Shown here piece after piece: positions 33,991-43,357 of a DNA stretch of 64,000 bases (positions within the stretch are counted from its first letter, which is position 1; the number at the start of each line of letters is the position of its first letter). The translations under genes and the position numbers were made by a program. The stretch is from CAVVIH01 sp963748295. Its GTDB lineage: Bacteria; Acidobacteriota; Vicinamibacteria; Vicinamibacterales; 2-12-FULL-66-21. The notes under the pieces are model-generated. The model was not told the DNA's origin. It saw nothing but the letters and a program-made list of their open reading frames with translations, and ran no database searches. Where the stretch lies: assembly GCA_963748295.1 (NCBI GenBank), contig CAVVIH010000006.1, positions 62,001 through 126,000 of the forward strand, given 5' to 3'.

Positions 33991-34656
33991 ATGCGCACCA
34001 GTAATTTCGTTCGCCGTCTCGATGCGTCGGGCTTCTCGATGATCGAGCTGCTGATCGCGATGACGATCAGCGTCTGCGTCATGACCGCGACGGTGGTGAT
34101 CGCGTCGCAGGTGCAGAAGGGCTACGACATCGAGCTCGAAGCGGCGGCGGCGCGGAACGAAGCGGAGTTCGCGGTGGCGTCGGTGGCACGCGAGCTGAGG
34201 GCGGCGGGGGCGAACCCCTACAACCTCACGACCTCGCCCTGCCCGGTCGCCGGCACCGCATTCCGTCCGATTCTGCGCAACCCGGACGGCGACGGCCTGG
34301 CCGACGACATCCGGTTTCATTCCGATGTCAATCCGCCGAACAAGGCGCTCGGCGGCGCGGCGACGGGAGCGTGCAACGAAGCGAACGAGGACGTGACGAT
34401 CTCGCACGATCCCGCGAACCGGACGATCACGCGGCGCGACAACAACACCGAAGCGACGGCCACGGCGTTCACCGACGGCGTGATCACGAACCTCACGTTC
34501 CAGTATCTGGACGTGAATCGCGCGGTCACCGCGGTCGACAACCAGGTGTGCTACGTGCGCATCAGCGTAACGGCAACGACCCGTCGTCGGGATCCCCGAA
34601 CGAACCAGGTGAGGTCGTTCACCTTGACGGACGAAGTCCGCGTGCGGGTGCGGTGA
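33991..34656 (+). CDS. PilW-like minor pilin (plus-strand operon)
   Basis: The 221-residue prepilin starts MRTSNFVRRLDASG/FSMIELLIAMTISVCVMTATVVI. The helix AARNEAEFAVASVARELRAAGANPY follows, then a beta-rich domain with three cysteines (TTSPCPVAG, GACNEAN, QVCYVRI). It is much shorter than the minus-strand PilW. It starts 7 bp after pilV. Confidence 0.76.
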   Translation: MRTSNFVRRLDASGFSMIELLIAMTISVCVMTATVVIASQVQKGYDIELEAAAARNEAEFAVASVARELRAAGANPYNLTTSPCPVAGTAFRPILRNPDGDGLADDIRFHSDVNPPNKALGGAATGACNEANEDVTISHDPANRTITRRDNNTEATATAFTDGVITNLTFQYLDVNRAVTAVDNQVCYVRISVTATTRRRDPRTNQVRSFTLTDEVRVRVR

Positions 34657-34677
34657 GATGAAGCGAGTGGTGAACCG

Positions 34678-36049
34678 ATGTCTCTGACTCATTCTCGAAA
34701 CGGATCCGAGCGCGGAATGGCGCTCATCATCGTGCTGATGCTGTCGACGGTGGTCGCGGCGCTGACCATGACGCTGACGCTCAGCGGCCAGACGCACGTG
34801 GCGATCAGCCACAACCACGAGATGGCGGCGCGCGCCCGCACCGCGGCCGAGGCGGGGCTCAATCATGGACTCGAGGTCACGAGCGCGTACCTCCGCGCCT
34901 GGCAGACCAACGGCTTCGCGGATACGAGCGCGGCGATGTCGAGGATGCTGCGCGGGCCCGACAACGTGTCCGGGACCACCGCCAACGACGCCGATAACGG
35001 CAGCCTCGAAACCTGGGGCATCGCCCGGCCGCCGGCGCGGATGACGTTGATCGCCAGCCGACAGCACGTCGTACGAAGTCCGCGTGTTCGATGAGGACGA
35101 CCCCGCGCGAGGCTTGACGCTGAGCGCCGCCGACAGGACCCGAATCACCGAGAACGCGAACACGGTGCTCGACGGCAACAGCCGCATCATCGTGCGCGCG
35201 GTTGGCTATGCACCCGGCGACACCAGGGTCATGCTCGAAGCGCACCTCTCGCCGGTCGCGCTGCCGGCCATCGTCTCGAACGGAAGTCTGAACATCTCCG
35301 GCAACCCCAACGTGGCGGGCACGCACGGCAGTGTGCACGCAAATGTCAACCTGGCTATCGGCGGCAGCCCCTCGATCGCCAAGGACGCGACGGCGAGCCA
35401 GATCTTCACCACGGCCGGAAGCGCGACGGTCGGTGGCGACTCGGGCGGCGGACGCCCGACGGTGCAGGTGCCGCCGGTGAAGGCTGCCGACCACAAGGCA
35501 ATCGCCGACTTCATTCTCAAATCCGATGGCACGATGACCAATCAGGCAGGTGTCACCCTGTGCGTGGGGGCAGCGTGCGGGCTCATTTACGGCTGGGAGC
35601 CGGACGGGGCGACCGGCTGGAAGCTGGCGGGCACTCTGCTGGCTCCGGGAACGTATTTCGTCGAAGGGACCGCGAAGATGAGCGGCAACCCCGGATCTGC
35701 CGCGTCTCCCATCGCGTGCTCGATCATCGCGACGGGATCGATCGAGATCTCCGGCAACCCCGACCTGAAGCCGGACGCGCCGGAGATCATGTTCGTCACC
35801 GACGGTGACCTGAAGATCACCGGCGGCCTCACGCTTCCGTTCAACGTCGAAGGCATGTTCCTGGTGCATGAACAGCTGTTCATCGCCGGCAACCCGGACC
35901 TGAACGGGCAGATCATCGTCGAGAACGCGCCGAGCGTCAGCACCATGGTCACGACGAACGAGATATCCGGCAACCCGACGATTACCTACAACGGCCTGGT
36001 CGGCAGCGGCGGCGTCCTCAACGTCACCGGCTGGCGGGAGATGAGATGA
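34678..36049 (+). CDS. PilX-like protein with SGNP-repeat domain (one frameshift)
   Basis: The N-terminus GSERGMALIIVLMLSTVVAALTMTL is PilX-like, followed by NHEMAARARTAAEAGLNHGLE. After a +1 shift near 35060 the frame continues for about 320 residues. That part contains at least five short SGNP/AGNP motifs: NISGNPNVAG, MSGNPGSA, EISGNPDLK, FIAGNPDLN and EISGNPTIT. The spacing suggests a beta-solenoid or polymer-forming fold at the pilus tip. Two cysteines lie in TLCVGAACG. It is much longer than the other PilX here. It overlaps the next gene by ATGA. Confidence 0.72.
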
Positions 36050-36645
36050 TCATGCGCAGCACGACGAGAATCGCGATTGCGTTTGCCGCAGCCGCTGTCG
36101 TTGCGGGGCTTCCGGCCTCCGCGCCGGCGCAGACGCTCGGCGACGTGGCCAAGGCGGAAGCGGCGCGGCGCGCGAACGTCAAGAAGCCCGCGCAGGCCAT
36201 AACCGACAAGGACATCAAGCAGGCGGCGCCGCCAGCCGTCACGACGGCCGCGCCGCAGACCGCGGCAGCTGCACCGGCCGCGGCATCCGGCGATCCGGCG
36301 GCCGCAGCGCCAGCGGCTGAAGGCGAGGCGGCTCCCGAACCGATGAAGGCGCGCGACAAGCGCGACGAGCCCTACTGGCGCAAGCGCTTCACGGAAACGC
36401 GCGAGGCGGTCGGCAGAGCGCAGCAGGATGCCGCGGACATGCAGTCGCGGATCGCGGCGATCGAGCTCGAGATGCAGGACTCGAAGCTCGCCGCTGTCCG
36501 CCGCAGCGAGTTGAACGTCGAACGGGATAGCGCGCTCCTCGCGTTGAAGCGCTTCAAGCAGAACGCTGCGGATCTCGGGAGCGAGCTCGCCAACCTCGAA
36601 AAGAGGGCGCAGGAAGCCAAGATCGACCCGGCTTGGACTAAATAG
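36046..36645 (+). CDS. Secreted coiled-coil protein with TLGxVA...RR motif (copy 2)
   Basis: This 199-residue protein is the paralogue of the gene at 29884-30478. Its signal peptide (IAIAFAAAAVVAGLPASAPAQ) is followed by TLGDVAKAEAARRANVKK...ITDKDIKQ and an Ala/Pro-rich linker. DEPYWRKRFTETREAVGRAQ then opens a long coiled coil, ending IDPAWTK. I know no function for this architecture. Its place as the last gene of a minor-pilin operon, matched by the other copy, suggests a pilus-related periplasmic role. ATG 36046 overlaps the previous stop; ATG 36052 is an alternative. Confidence 0.75.
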   Translation: MIMRSTTRIAIAFAAAAVVAGLPASAPAQTLGDVAKAEAARRANVKKPAQAITDKDIKQAAPPAVTTAAPQTAAAAPAAASGDPAAAAPAAEGEAAPEPMKARDKRDEPYWRKRFTETREAVGRAQQDAADMQSRIAAIELEMQDSKLAAVRRSELNVERDSALLALKRFKQNAADLGSELANLEKRAQEAKIDPAWTK

Positions 36646-36694
36646 CGAACGGAGCGGAGCGAGCTGCGAAGAGCGAGAGTAGCGTAGTGAGCCA

Positions 36695-36717
36695 GGCGGG
36701 GTGCAGGGGGCCCCGCC
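36695..36717. terminator. Hairpin between convergent genes
   Basis: GGCGGGG (36695-36701) pairs with CCCCGCC (36711-36717) around a short loop. It lies between the end of the plus-strand minor-pilin operon and the end of the convergent kinase gene, and so could serve both. The bases before it (GAGCGAACGGAGCGGAGCGAGC-like) are GAGC-rich repeats. Confidence 0.5.
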
Positions 36718-36730
36718 GCAATAAAAGCCC

Positions 36731-37990
36731 TTACGCGATTGGCAGCGTCACCTCGAGCTTCGCGCCGCCGTCGTCGGAATTCGATGCGGCGACGCGTCCG
36801 TTGTGGGTGACGACGATCTTCTGCACGAGCGCCAGGCCGAGCCCGATTCCCCTCGCCTTGGTCGTCACGAACGGCCGGAACATCGTCCCGGCGACCGACG
36901 CCTGAATTCCCGGACCGTTGTCGCGCACCGACACCCGCTGCACACCCTGCCCTTGGTCGCGCGTGCCATGGACGACGATGCGTGGCGTCACCCCTCGTTC
37001 CTGACACGCTTCGAGCGCGTTCCGGCACAGGTTGCTGAAGGCCTGTCTGAGCAGCACTTCATCCCCCGGGACTTCACCGAACTCGCCGGTGATGGTGAGC
37101 TGCCCGCCGCCGGCGATCACCTCCTGCCGAATGTCGTCGGCGGCTCTTTCGACGATCGCCCTGACGTCCACCGCGGTCAGCACCAGCTCCGCCGGCTTCG
37201 CGAAGTTGAGGAACTTCGTCACGACGTCGGCGAGCGACTCGGTCTCTTCCCTGATGCCCATGATGTAGGGGCGGTAGTCGTCGGGCAGACGCTCGACGTC
37301 GAGCATGCGGCCGTAGCCGTGGATGGTCGCGAGGCCGTTCCGGAATTCGTGCGCGATCCCCGCCGTCATCTCTCCGACGCGGGCCAGGCTGTCCTTGATG
37401 CGCAGCTGCTCTTCGAGCTCGACGACGTCGCTGAGATCGCTGAACAGGCAGATCGCCCCGTTCACGCCGCCGCCCTCTTCGCGGATCGGCGAGATCGTCA
37501 CGCCGAGGTGCGAGTTGCCGCCGTCCTTACGCGGGATCACGATCGTGCGGCGGACGATCGCGCGCTCGGTTTCGAGGCATTCCGCGAGCGCGTCGGCGAG
37601 CGGCACGGCGCCGCGCAGGACCAGGCGGAAGTGGCCGCCAGGCTCGACGTCTGGCAGACGCAGCGCCGCGCGTCCGGCAGGATTGATCGTCCGCACCAGG
37701 CCGTCTTCGGCGACCACGAGCAGGCCGGACGTCATGCTCGCGATGATCTCGCTGCTCAGGCGCTCGGAGGCCTCGGCGCGCGCCTGCATGGCGCGCCCCT
37801 GTGACTTCAGCTTGCCGACCGCCTCCTCGACAGCGGCCGCCATGAACGCCGTCTCCGTTCCTTCCGTCCGCGAGCCGCGCGTGGCGGCCCGGCCGGCCTC
37901 GAAGAACCGCAGGACGGCGAAGGCCAGGACGGCGGCGAGCGCCGCGACGATGCCGGTGAGTCCGAGAAACAGATAGCCGGATTGCGTCAT
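36731..37990 (-). CDS. PAS-domain sensor histidine kinase (second PilS-like)
   Basis: The 419-residue kinase has one N-terminal transmembrane helix (YLFLGLTGIVAALAAVLAFAVLRFF), a coiled linker, and a PAS domain (EIIASMTSGLLVVAEDGLVRTINPAGRAAL). HisKA with the phospho-acceptor His in MTAGIAHEFRNGLA and an HATPase domain (NLCRNALEACQ, DNGPGI, GIGLGLALV) follow. The single membrane helix separates it from the multi-pass pilS at 46.5-48.2 kb. It lies 12 bp after pilD. The NtrC-type regulator at 28.5 kb is a possible partner, because no response regulator is adjacent. Confidence 0.87.
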   Translation of the reverse strand: MTQSGYLFLGLTGIVAALAAVLAFAVLRFFEAGRAATRGSRTEGTETAFMAAAVEEAVGKLKSQGRAMQARAEASERLSSEIIASMTSGLLVVAEDGLVRTINPAGRAALRLPDVEPGGHFRLVLRGAVPLADALAECLETERAIVRRTIVIPRKDGGNSHLGVTISPIREEGGGVNGAICLFSDLSDVVELEEQLRIKDSLARVGEMTAGIAHEFRNGLATIHGYGRMLDVERLPDDYRPYIMGIREETESLADVVTKFLNFAKPAELVLTAVDVRAIVERAADDIRQEVIAGGGQLTITGEFGEVPGDEVLLRQAFSNLCRNALEACQERGVTPRIVVHGTRDQGQGVQRVSVRDNGPGIQASVAGTMFRPFVTTKARGIGLGLALVQKIVVTHNGRVAASNSDDGGAKLEVTLPIA

Positions 37991-38002
37991 GTCGCCCGCG
38001 GC

Positions 38003-38785
38003 CTACAACTGATAGAGGCCGGTGTACCACGCCACGATCTGGTCGCCGAACAGCGACGCGACCAGCGCGCCAATGGCGAGAAACGTCCCGTATGGGAGCG
38101 CGTACTTCATTCCGCCCCGCCGCGTGGCGATCACCAGAAGTCCGACGAGGGATCCGGCGAGCGACGAGAAGACCAGCGTCAGCACCGCCAGCTTCCAGCC
38201 GAGAAACGCGCCGATCATCGCCAGCATCTTCACGTCGCCGCCGCCCATGCCTTCCTCGCCGGCATAGCGATAATAAGCCTCGCCGATCAGCCAGAGCACG
38301 CCGCCGCCGACGAGGACGCCGATGATAGCGGACTGGATGCCCGGCGGCAGCAGCAGGCTGAACGCAAGGCCGACGACGATGCCCGGAAGCGTGATGACGT
38401 CGAGCAGCAGATGGTGCTCGAGATCGATCGCGAACAGCACGATCAGCGCGCAGGCGAACAGCAGCCGCGGCACCAGGATGATGTCGATGCCGAACACGAG
38501 ACCGTGGGCGACGAACACCGCCATCGTGATCAGCTCGACGATCGGATAGCGCGCCGAGATGCGCGCCTTGCAGCCGCGGCAGCGTCCGCCGAGCACGACA
38601 TAGCTCAGCACCGGCACGTTGTCGTACCAGCGCAGCACGTAGCCGCACTGCGGGCACTGCGATCCCGGGCTGACGATCGAGGTGCGGCGCGGCAGGCGGT
38701 GGATGCAGACGTTGAGGAAACTGCCGATGACCAGTCCGATCAGCGCGAGGGCGGTCAGGGCGAAGGCGTCAGTGACGGGCGGCAT
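38003..38785 (-). CDS. pilD: Prepilin peptidase/N-methyltransferase PilD
   Basis: PilD cleaves and N-methylates prepilins. The 260-residue membrane protein has the N-terminal IGSFLNVCIHRLP segment and the zinc-type cysteine pairs CPQCGYVL and CRGCKARIS. The two aspartyl-protease sites are FAIDLEHHLLLDVITLP and GMGGGDVKMLAMIGAFLGW. It should process all nine prepilin-like proteins in this window. Its ATG overlaps the stop of the TPR gene (ATGA). Confidence 0.93.
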   Translation of the reverse strand: MPPVTDAFALTALALIGLVIGSFLNVCIHRLPRRTSIVSPGSQCPQCGYVLRWYDNVPVLSYVVLGGRCRGCKARISARYPIVELITMAVFVAHGLVFGIDIILVPRLLFACALIVLFAIDLEHHLLLDVITLPGIVVGLAFSLLLPPGIQSAIIGVLVGGGVLWLIGEAYYRYAGEEGMGGGDVKMLAMIGAFLGWKLAVLTLVFSSLAGSLVGLLVIATRRGGMKYALPYGTFLAIGALVASLFGDQIVAWYTGLYQL

Positions 38786-39684
38786 CACTGGCGCTTGTGA
38801 TCCGCTTCGCGCGGCATGGGTTGCAGCTCCGAGTCGGGAGCGACGTCGACGAGGCCGGTGGACGGATCGATCTGGAACGGCGCGCCGGCGGGATCGACGG
38901 GAATGCCCCTGAGCACGCGCCGGCGGATCAGCAGCTCCCAGCTGTATCGCTCGCCCGGCGACGGCGGAAACTGGCTGACGATCTGCTGGAGCTGATCGAT
39001 CGCATCGAGCGCGTCGAGCTGCCGCAGGCGGCGTGCGGCGGTCCGCCGCAGCCACTCCTGATCGCCCTGGAGCAGGTTGCCCCACAGCAGCCGCGCCGAC
39101 GCACGATCGCCGCCGGCGTTCAGCATCGCCGGCACCAGCGGCTGCAGCCAGTTCGGCGCGCCGGGCTGGTTGGCGGCGCGCTGAAACCAGTCGGCGGCGG
39201 TCCGGAAGTCGCGCAGGTGCCAGTAATGGACGAACGCGATGTCGTGGTAGTACTGCCACTTCGTGGGCTGCGCCTGGATGCCCTTCTCGAGCAGCGCGAT
39301 CGCCAGATCGGGCCGCCCGGGTCCGCCGGGATACTGTTCGCTGAGGAAAATCGCGCCGAACCGGTAGGCGATCGAAAAATACGGATCGAGCGATGTCGTG
39401 AGGTCGAGGAGCGGATACAGCAGGTCGTAGTTTCTGGGCCGGCCCTGCGCCAGCCGTTCGCCGCCATAGTGCTGAATCGCGCGGATCCAGTAGGCGTCCG
39501 CCGCCAGCGGCTCGAACTCGAGCGACAGCCGCTTGATCGCCTCTCCCGACCGCAAGTAAAGCAGTCCGGCGGTCTGCTGGACGCCTCGCGGGTAGCGTGC
39601 ATCCCGCAGCATCTGGACGCCGATTGCCGCGCCGAAGCAGATTGCCGCGAGCGCCACCACCGCCGCGGGCTGGCCGCGCTTCAC
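38785..39684 (-). CDS. Membrane-anchored TPR-like protein (PilG position)
   Basis: The 299-residue protein begins with a transmembrane anchor (AAVVALAAICFGAAIGVQML). Helical repeats of TPR type follow, for example DLAIALLEKGIQAQPTKWQYYHDIAFVHYWHLRDFRTAADWFQRA. I see no catalytic motif. It is coupled at both ends: GTG 39684 overlaps the permease stop, and its stop overlaps pilD. In Myxococcus the genes between pilA and pilD encode PilG (accessory), PilH (ABC ATPase) and PilI (permease). This gene occupies the accessory slot, but sequence equivalence to PilG is not shown. Confidence 0.65.
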   Translation of the reverse strand: MKRGQPAAVVALAAICFGAAIGVQMLRDARYPRGVQQTAGLLYLRSGEAIKRLSLEFEPLAADAYWIRAIQHYGGERLAQGRPRNYDLLYPLLDLTTSLDPYFSIAYRFGAIFLSEQYPGGPGRPDLAIALLEKGIQAQPTKWQYYHDIAFVHYWHLRDFRTAADWFQRAANQPGAPNWLQPLVPAMLNAGGDRASARLLWGNLLQGDQEWLRRTAARRLRQLDALDAIDQLQQIVSQFPPSPGERYSWELLIRRRVLRGIPVDPAGAPFQIDPSTGLVDVAPDSELQPMPREADHKRQ

Positions 39685-40488
39685 TTGAAGTCCCTGCGCG
39701 CGAAGATGAACGTGGCGGCGACGAGCAGCGCGCCGATATAGAACATCCCGTAAAGCGTCGTCAGCGCGACGTAGCTGTTGCTGACCGGCAGGCCGTGGAC
39801 CACCTGCATCTTCACGTCGAACGCGGACAGATCGGGCACGACGTGGTAGACCGCGCGGGCGAGCCAGACCGCCGTCCGCGATTCCACCACCTGATCGAAA
39901 TTCCGCAGATCGGCGTTGAACTGGCCGACGATGTAGAGGCCGAGCGTGAGCGCGGCTGACAGGAGCGGCGTCGAGAACGTCGAGAAGAACAGCGCGACCG
40001 CCGTGACCAGCATCAGCTGAACGAAGATGAGCAGGATCGCTTTCAGCAGCGCGGGATCGACTCCCGGCGCGTCCCAGCTGGCCTTGAATTCCGGCGTTTC
40101 CATCCACGTCATGTAGCCGAGCACGCAGTACATCGCGACCGTCATTACCGCGACGTTCACCGCGAGCGTCAGCACCAGCCCGCTGTACTTCCCGGCAATG
40201 AACTGCGGCCGGCTGACCGGCTTCGCGAGCAGCGCGTAGATGCTCCGCCGCTCGACCTCCTTCGAGACCAGCCCGATGCCGATGAAGATGGCGATGAACA
40301 GCCCGAAAACCGAGGTGGCCGAGAGCCCGAGGTCCTTGATGATCTTGATGTCCTGGCCGGCGGTCAGCTGGCCGAGCAGGTACCGAGGACGAGATGAGCA
40401 GCACCGCGAACAACACGAGGTTGTAAGGCACGCGGTCGCGCACCGATTCGCGGAACACGCTGACGGCCACGCGGCTAATTGTCCGCAT
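39681..40488 (-). CDS. ABC-2 type permease (PilI-like position, one frameshift)
   Basis: About 268 residues with six hydrophobic segments. It starts MRTISRVAVSVFRESVRDRVPYNLVLFAVLL, and after a shift near 40390 continues LGQLTAGQDIKIIKDLG, SVFGLFIAIFIGIGLVSKEVERRSIYALLAKPVSR, a typical ABC-2 cytoplasmic motif. It ends IFARRDFK. It overlaps the ATPase gene by 14 bp and the TPR gene by 4 bp. Its likely role is the membrane half of an exporter needed for pilus assembly, as with PilH/PilI of Myxococcus. Confidence 0.82.
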
Positions 40489-41458
40489 GGCGCCTTTGCT
40501 CGGCGAACGCCGCCCGCGCGCCGGTGCCGACTTCGGCGACCTGGCGCACGAAAAAATCCTCGAGCGTGTCGCGGATCGGATTCAGCGACACCAGCCTGGC
40601 GCCGGTGGCAATGAGATCGGTGAGCACGCGTTCGGGCGACCGATCGAGTCCCAGCTCCAGCGCATATCGTCCGGGCGAGATCTCGGTGACGCGCTGGGCG
40701 AGCGGCGTCACCCCCTGGAGCGCCGCAGGGCTCAGGTCGGAGACGACGAGCTCCCAGCCGCGCACCTCGAAGGCCAGAATGTCGGCGAGGCTGCCAGAAG
40801 CGGCCAGCCGGCCGCCGGCGACCACCGCGACCCGGCTGCACAGCGCCTCGGCGTCCGCGAGGATGTGCGAGCTGAAGAAGATCGTCCGCCCCTGATTGCG
40901 CAGATCGAGGATGAGCGAGCGGATGTCGCGGCGGCCGAGCGGGTCGAGACCCGACATCGGCTCGTCCAGGAAGATCACTTCGGGATCGTTCAGCAGCGCT
41001 TGCGCGATCCCGACGCGCTGCACCATCCCCTTCGAGTACTTGCGGAGCTGCATGCGGCGCTCGCGCCCGAGGCCGATGCGATCGAGCAGCGTGGTGACGC
41101 GCTTGCGCCGTTCCGCGGCGTCGTAGCCGAACAGCTGCGCGAAGTAGTTCAGCAGCTCCTCGGCGGTGAGATAGTCGTAGAAGCTCGGGTTTTCCGGCAG
41201 GAACCCGATCCGGTGGCGGGTCTGAAGATCGCCGACCGGCCGCCCCAGGATCTCGGCGCGGCCCGAGGTGGGAAAAATCAGCTGCATGAGCAGCTTGAGC
41301 GTGGTCGTCTTGCCGGCGCCGTTGGGACCGAGGAAGCCGAACACCTCCCCCGGCTCGATGCGAAGAGAAAGGCGATCCAGCGCGCGGTACGGCCGCTTGC
41401 GCCAGAACCCGACCGCGTAATCCTTTGTCAGCTCTTCGATCTGAATCGCTGGAGGCAT
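40475..41458 (-). CDS. ABC transporter ATPase (PilH-like position)
   Basis: The 327-residue ATPase has Walker A GPNGAGKTT, a Q-loop in RHRIGFLPENPSFYDYLTAEE, signature YSKGMVQRVGIAQAL, Walker B VIFLDEPMSGLDP and the H-loop FFSSHIL. The C-terminal 80 residues form the extra domain common in ABC-2 exporters. The ATG at 41458 begins MPPAIQIEELTKDYAVGF. It precedes the permease and TPR genes in the order seen in the Myxococcus pil locus. Confidence 0.88.
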   Translation of the reverse strand: MPPAIQIEELTKDYAVGFWRKRPYRALDRLSLRIEPGEVFGFLGPNGAGKTTTLKLLMQLIFPTSGRAEILGRPVGDLQTRHRIGFLPENPSFYDYLTAEELLNYFAQLFGYDAAERRKRVTTLLDRIGLGRERRMQLRKYSKGMVQRVGIAQALLNDPEVIFLDEPMSGLDPLGRRDIRSLILDLRNQGRTIFFSSHILADAEALCSRVAVVAGGRLAASGSLADILAFEVRGWELVVSDLSPAALQGVTPLAQRVTEISPGRYALELGLDRSPERVLTDLIATGARLVSLNPIRDTLEDFFVRQVAEVGTGARAAFAEQRRHADN

Positions 41459-41463
41459 GTCTC

Positions 41464-42669
41464 CTATTTGGTCGCGCGCTTCAGCTCGATGTCGATCAAC
41501 GCGTCCAGATACTGCGGTTGCACGAGCGTCTTCGGCAGGCGCTTGCCGTTGATGAAGAACGTCGGCGTCGAGTCGACGTTGAGCAGCATGCCCAGGCTCG
41601 CATCGGCCTTCACTTCCTGAAGCACGCGCGGGTACTGCGACTCGAAATCGGTGACGCCGCCGACGGTGCGAATCGCGTCCTTGACCTGTTCCGGCGTCAG
41701 CGCGGGAGGACCGATGTTCCCGAAGATCCACTCCTCGAGCTTGCCGGCCGTCCCCTTCGAGCGCGCCATCAGCACGCCGGCCGCCGCCTCGCACGACGCG
41801 TAGTGATTGCCGCCCGTCGCCCCGTTGTTGCATTCGCCTTCGAGCGGGAAATGCTTGACGATGTAGCGGAACTGCTTGTTGGCGGCATACTTCGCGAACA
41901 CCGGCTTGTAGGCGTCGAACGTCAGCTTGCATGCGCCGCACTGGAAGTCGTTGAACTTCACGACCACCACTTTGGCGCCATCGGTCGGAACCGGCACGGT
42001 GACCACCGGCTGGACGTCCCACCACTCGGCGAGCTTGGCGCGCTCGGCATCGGTGACCGGCGGCAGCGCTTCGGCTGTCTGCGCCTGTGCCGGCGACCCG
42101 CTCTCGCGCGGAAACGCGGCCAGCACCGCCACCGCGCCGCCCACGAACACGAGCGCGAGCACGAGCGGAAGCGGATTGGAAACGAGCGTGCGGAAATCCT
42201 TGGAAGCGCGCCGAGGCAGTGTAGTCATGGGAAAACTGGTGGCTCCACCCGAAGTGATGAAAATCGCGATGACCGACACGTATGTGATCGCGCAGAGGAT
42301 GCAGAAGGTCTTGAGAACGAAATAGGACGCGTACCCCAGGTAGAGGACGAATGCGAGCGCGACCGTCGACACGGCGAAAACATACGCGGGCGCCGTTTCA
42401 CTCGCCGGCGACGTCGTTCTCCCCGCCACTCCGGCCATCAGCAGCACGAACAGGAAGAACAGAAGGCCGACCGGCGCGACAGGCACGCCGAGGAAGCTGC
42501 CGTATTGACTGAAGTACGCCTGCGTGCAGTTGACCGACGCGCTGATGTCGCAGAAGCTCGCGTAGGTCGGGTCGGTGAGCAGGCGGTAGTGGACGAACGT
42601 GGACGAGGCGGACGCGGCCACACCCAGTGCGGAGAACGCCAACAACAGGATGCGGCTTCGAGCTGTCAT
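41464..42669 (-). CDS. VKOR-DsbA fusion disulfide-forming protein
   Basis: The N-terminal half is a four- to five-helix VKOR domain with the loop cysteine pair FCDISASVNC and the active CxxC in KTFCILCAITY. A linker leads to a periplasmic DsbA-like thioredoxin domain with CGAC in KFNDFQCGACKLTFD and the cis-Pro segment STPTFFINGK. VKOR reoxidises its fused DsbA domain using quinones, so one 401-residue protein could form disulfides outside the membrane. The neighbouring pilins each contain a cysteine pair, which suggests they are substrates. It ends 5 bp before the ABC ATPase ATG. Confidence 0.88.
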   Translation of the reverse strand: MTARSRILLLAFSALGVAASASSTFVHYRLLTDPTYASFCDISASVNCTQAYFSQYGSFLGVPVAPVGLLFFLFVLLMAGVAGRTTSPASETAPAYVFAVSTVALAFVLYLGYASYFVLKTFCILCAITYVSVIAIFITSGGATSFPMTTLPRRASKDFRTLVSNPLPLVLALVFVGGAVAVLAAFPRESGSPAQAQTAEALPPVTDAERAKLAEWWDVQPVVTVPVPTDGAKVVVVKFNDFQCGACKLTFDAYKPVFAKYAANKQFRYIVKHFPLEGECNNGATGGNHYASCEAAAGVLMARSKGTAGKLEEWIFGNIGPPALTPEQVKDAIRTVGGVTDFESQYPRVLQEVKADASLGMLLNVDSTPTFFINGKRLPKTLVQPQYLDALIDIELKRATK

Positions 42670-42744
42670 GTATAACAGGGACGTCCGCGGACGCGAACGG
42701 TCCCTGCAGTATTCTGCACGCGCATCCGGCTGAGCGTCAAGAGG

Positions 42745-43281
42745 TTAGCGCGCCCTGAGGGTCTCGATTTCGCTGCCCCGTTCCGGCGGACCGGTTTCCG
42801 GCATGATCCCCAGAAACGTCTCGGTCCCTTCATAAATCACGCGGTCGGTATTCGTCCCGAAGTAGCGTGAGCCGGTCAACCCGGGGACCGTCGGATCCCC
42901 GGTCACCTGGTAGCCGACAACCGGAGTTGCATCCGTGCACGTCCGCGATCCGTCCGTCACCGGCGTCCCTGTCATCTGAAACGAGTAGCCCCCCTTCACC
43001 ACCGTTTCCCCCGTCGTCAGATCGCCGCTCAGATACGGGCTGCCGCCGCGCGGCGTCGGTGTGCCAAGGCTCGCGAGTGTCGGCGCGTAGCGCTGGTCAC
43101 CGCAGGTCTGCATGTAGGCGAACTGCGCCTGGTTGATGGCGTCGAGCGCGGCGACTGCCACCGACTCGCCGCCGCGGACGCGAGCGCGGCGGTAGAACAC
43201 GACCGAAATCGCCAGCAACACGGCGACAATGATGAGGACGACGAGCAGTTCGACGAGCGTGAAGCCCCGGTCGTTTCGCAC
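42745..43281 (-). CDS. Type IV pilin/GspG-like pseudopilin
   Basis: The 178-residue prepilin starts MRNDRG/FTLVELLVVLIIVAVLLAISVVFYRRAR, a canonical prepilin signal. The region AALDAINQAQFAYMQTCGDQRYAPTLASLG resembles GspG and short major pilins. Cysteines lie in QTCGDQ and SRTCTD. It is the third pilin gene in a row downstream of pilR and precedes the VKOR-DsbA gene by 75 bp. Confidence 0.8.
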   Translation of the reverse strand: MRNDRGFTLVELLVVLIIVAVLLAISVVFYRRARVRGGESVAVAALDAINQAQFAYMQTCGDQRYAPTLASLGTPTPRGGSPYLSGDLTTGETVVKGGYSFQMTGTPVTDGSRTCTDATPVVGYQVTGDPTVPGLTGSRYFGTNTDRVIYEGTETFLGIMPETGPPERGSEIETLRAR

Positions 43282-43357
43282 GGGATCAGCTTAACAGCCC
43301 TTTCGTGATTGAGACCCCGATGCCGCGCCGCGGGTTGGCTTGCCTCGTACAGCCGGG

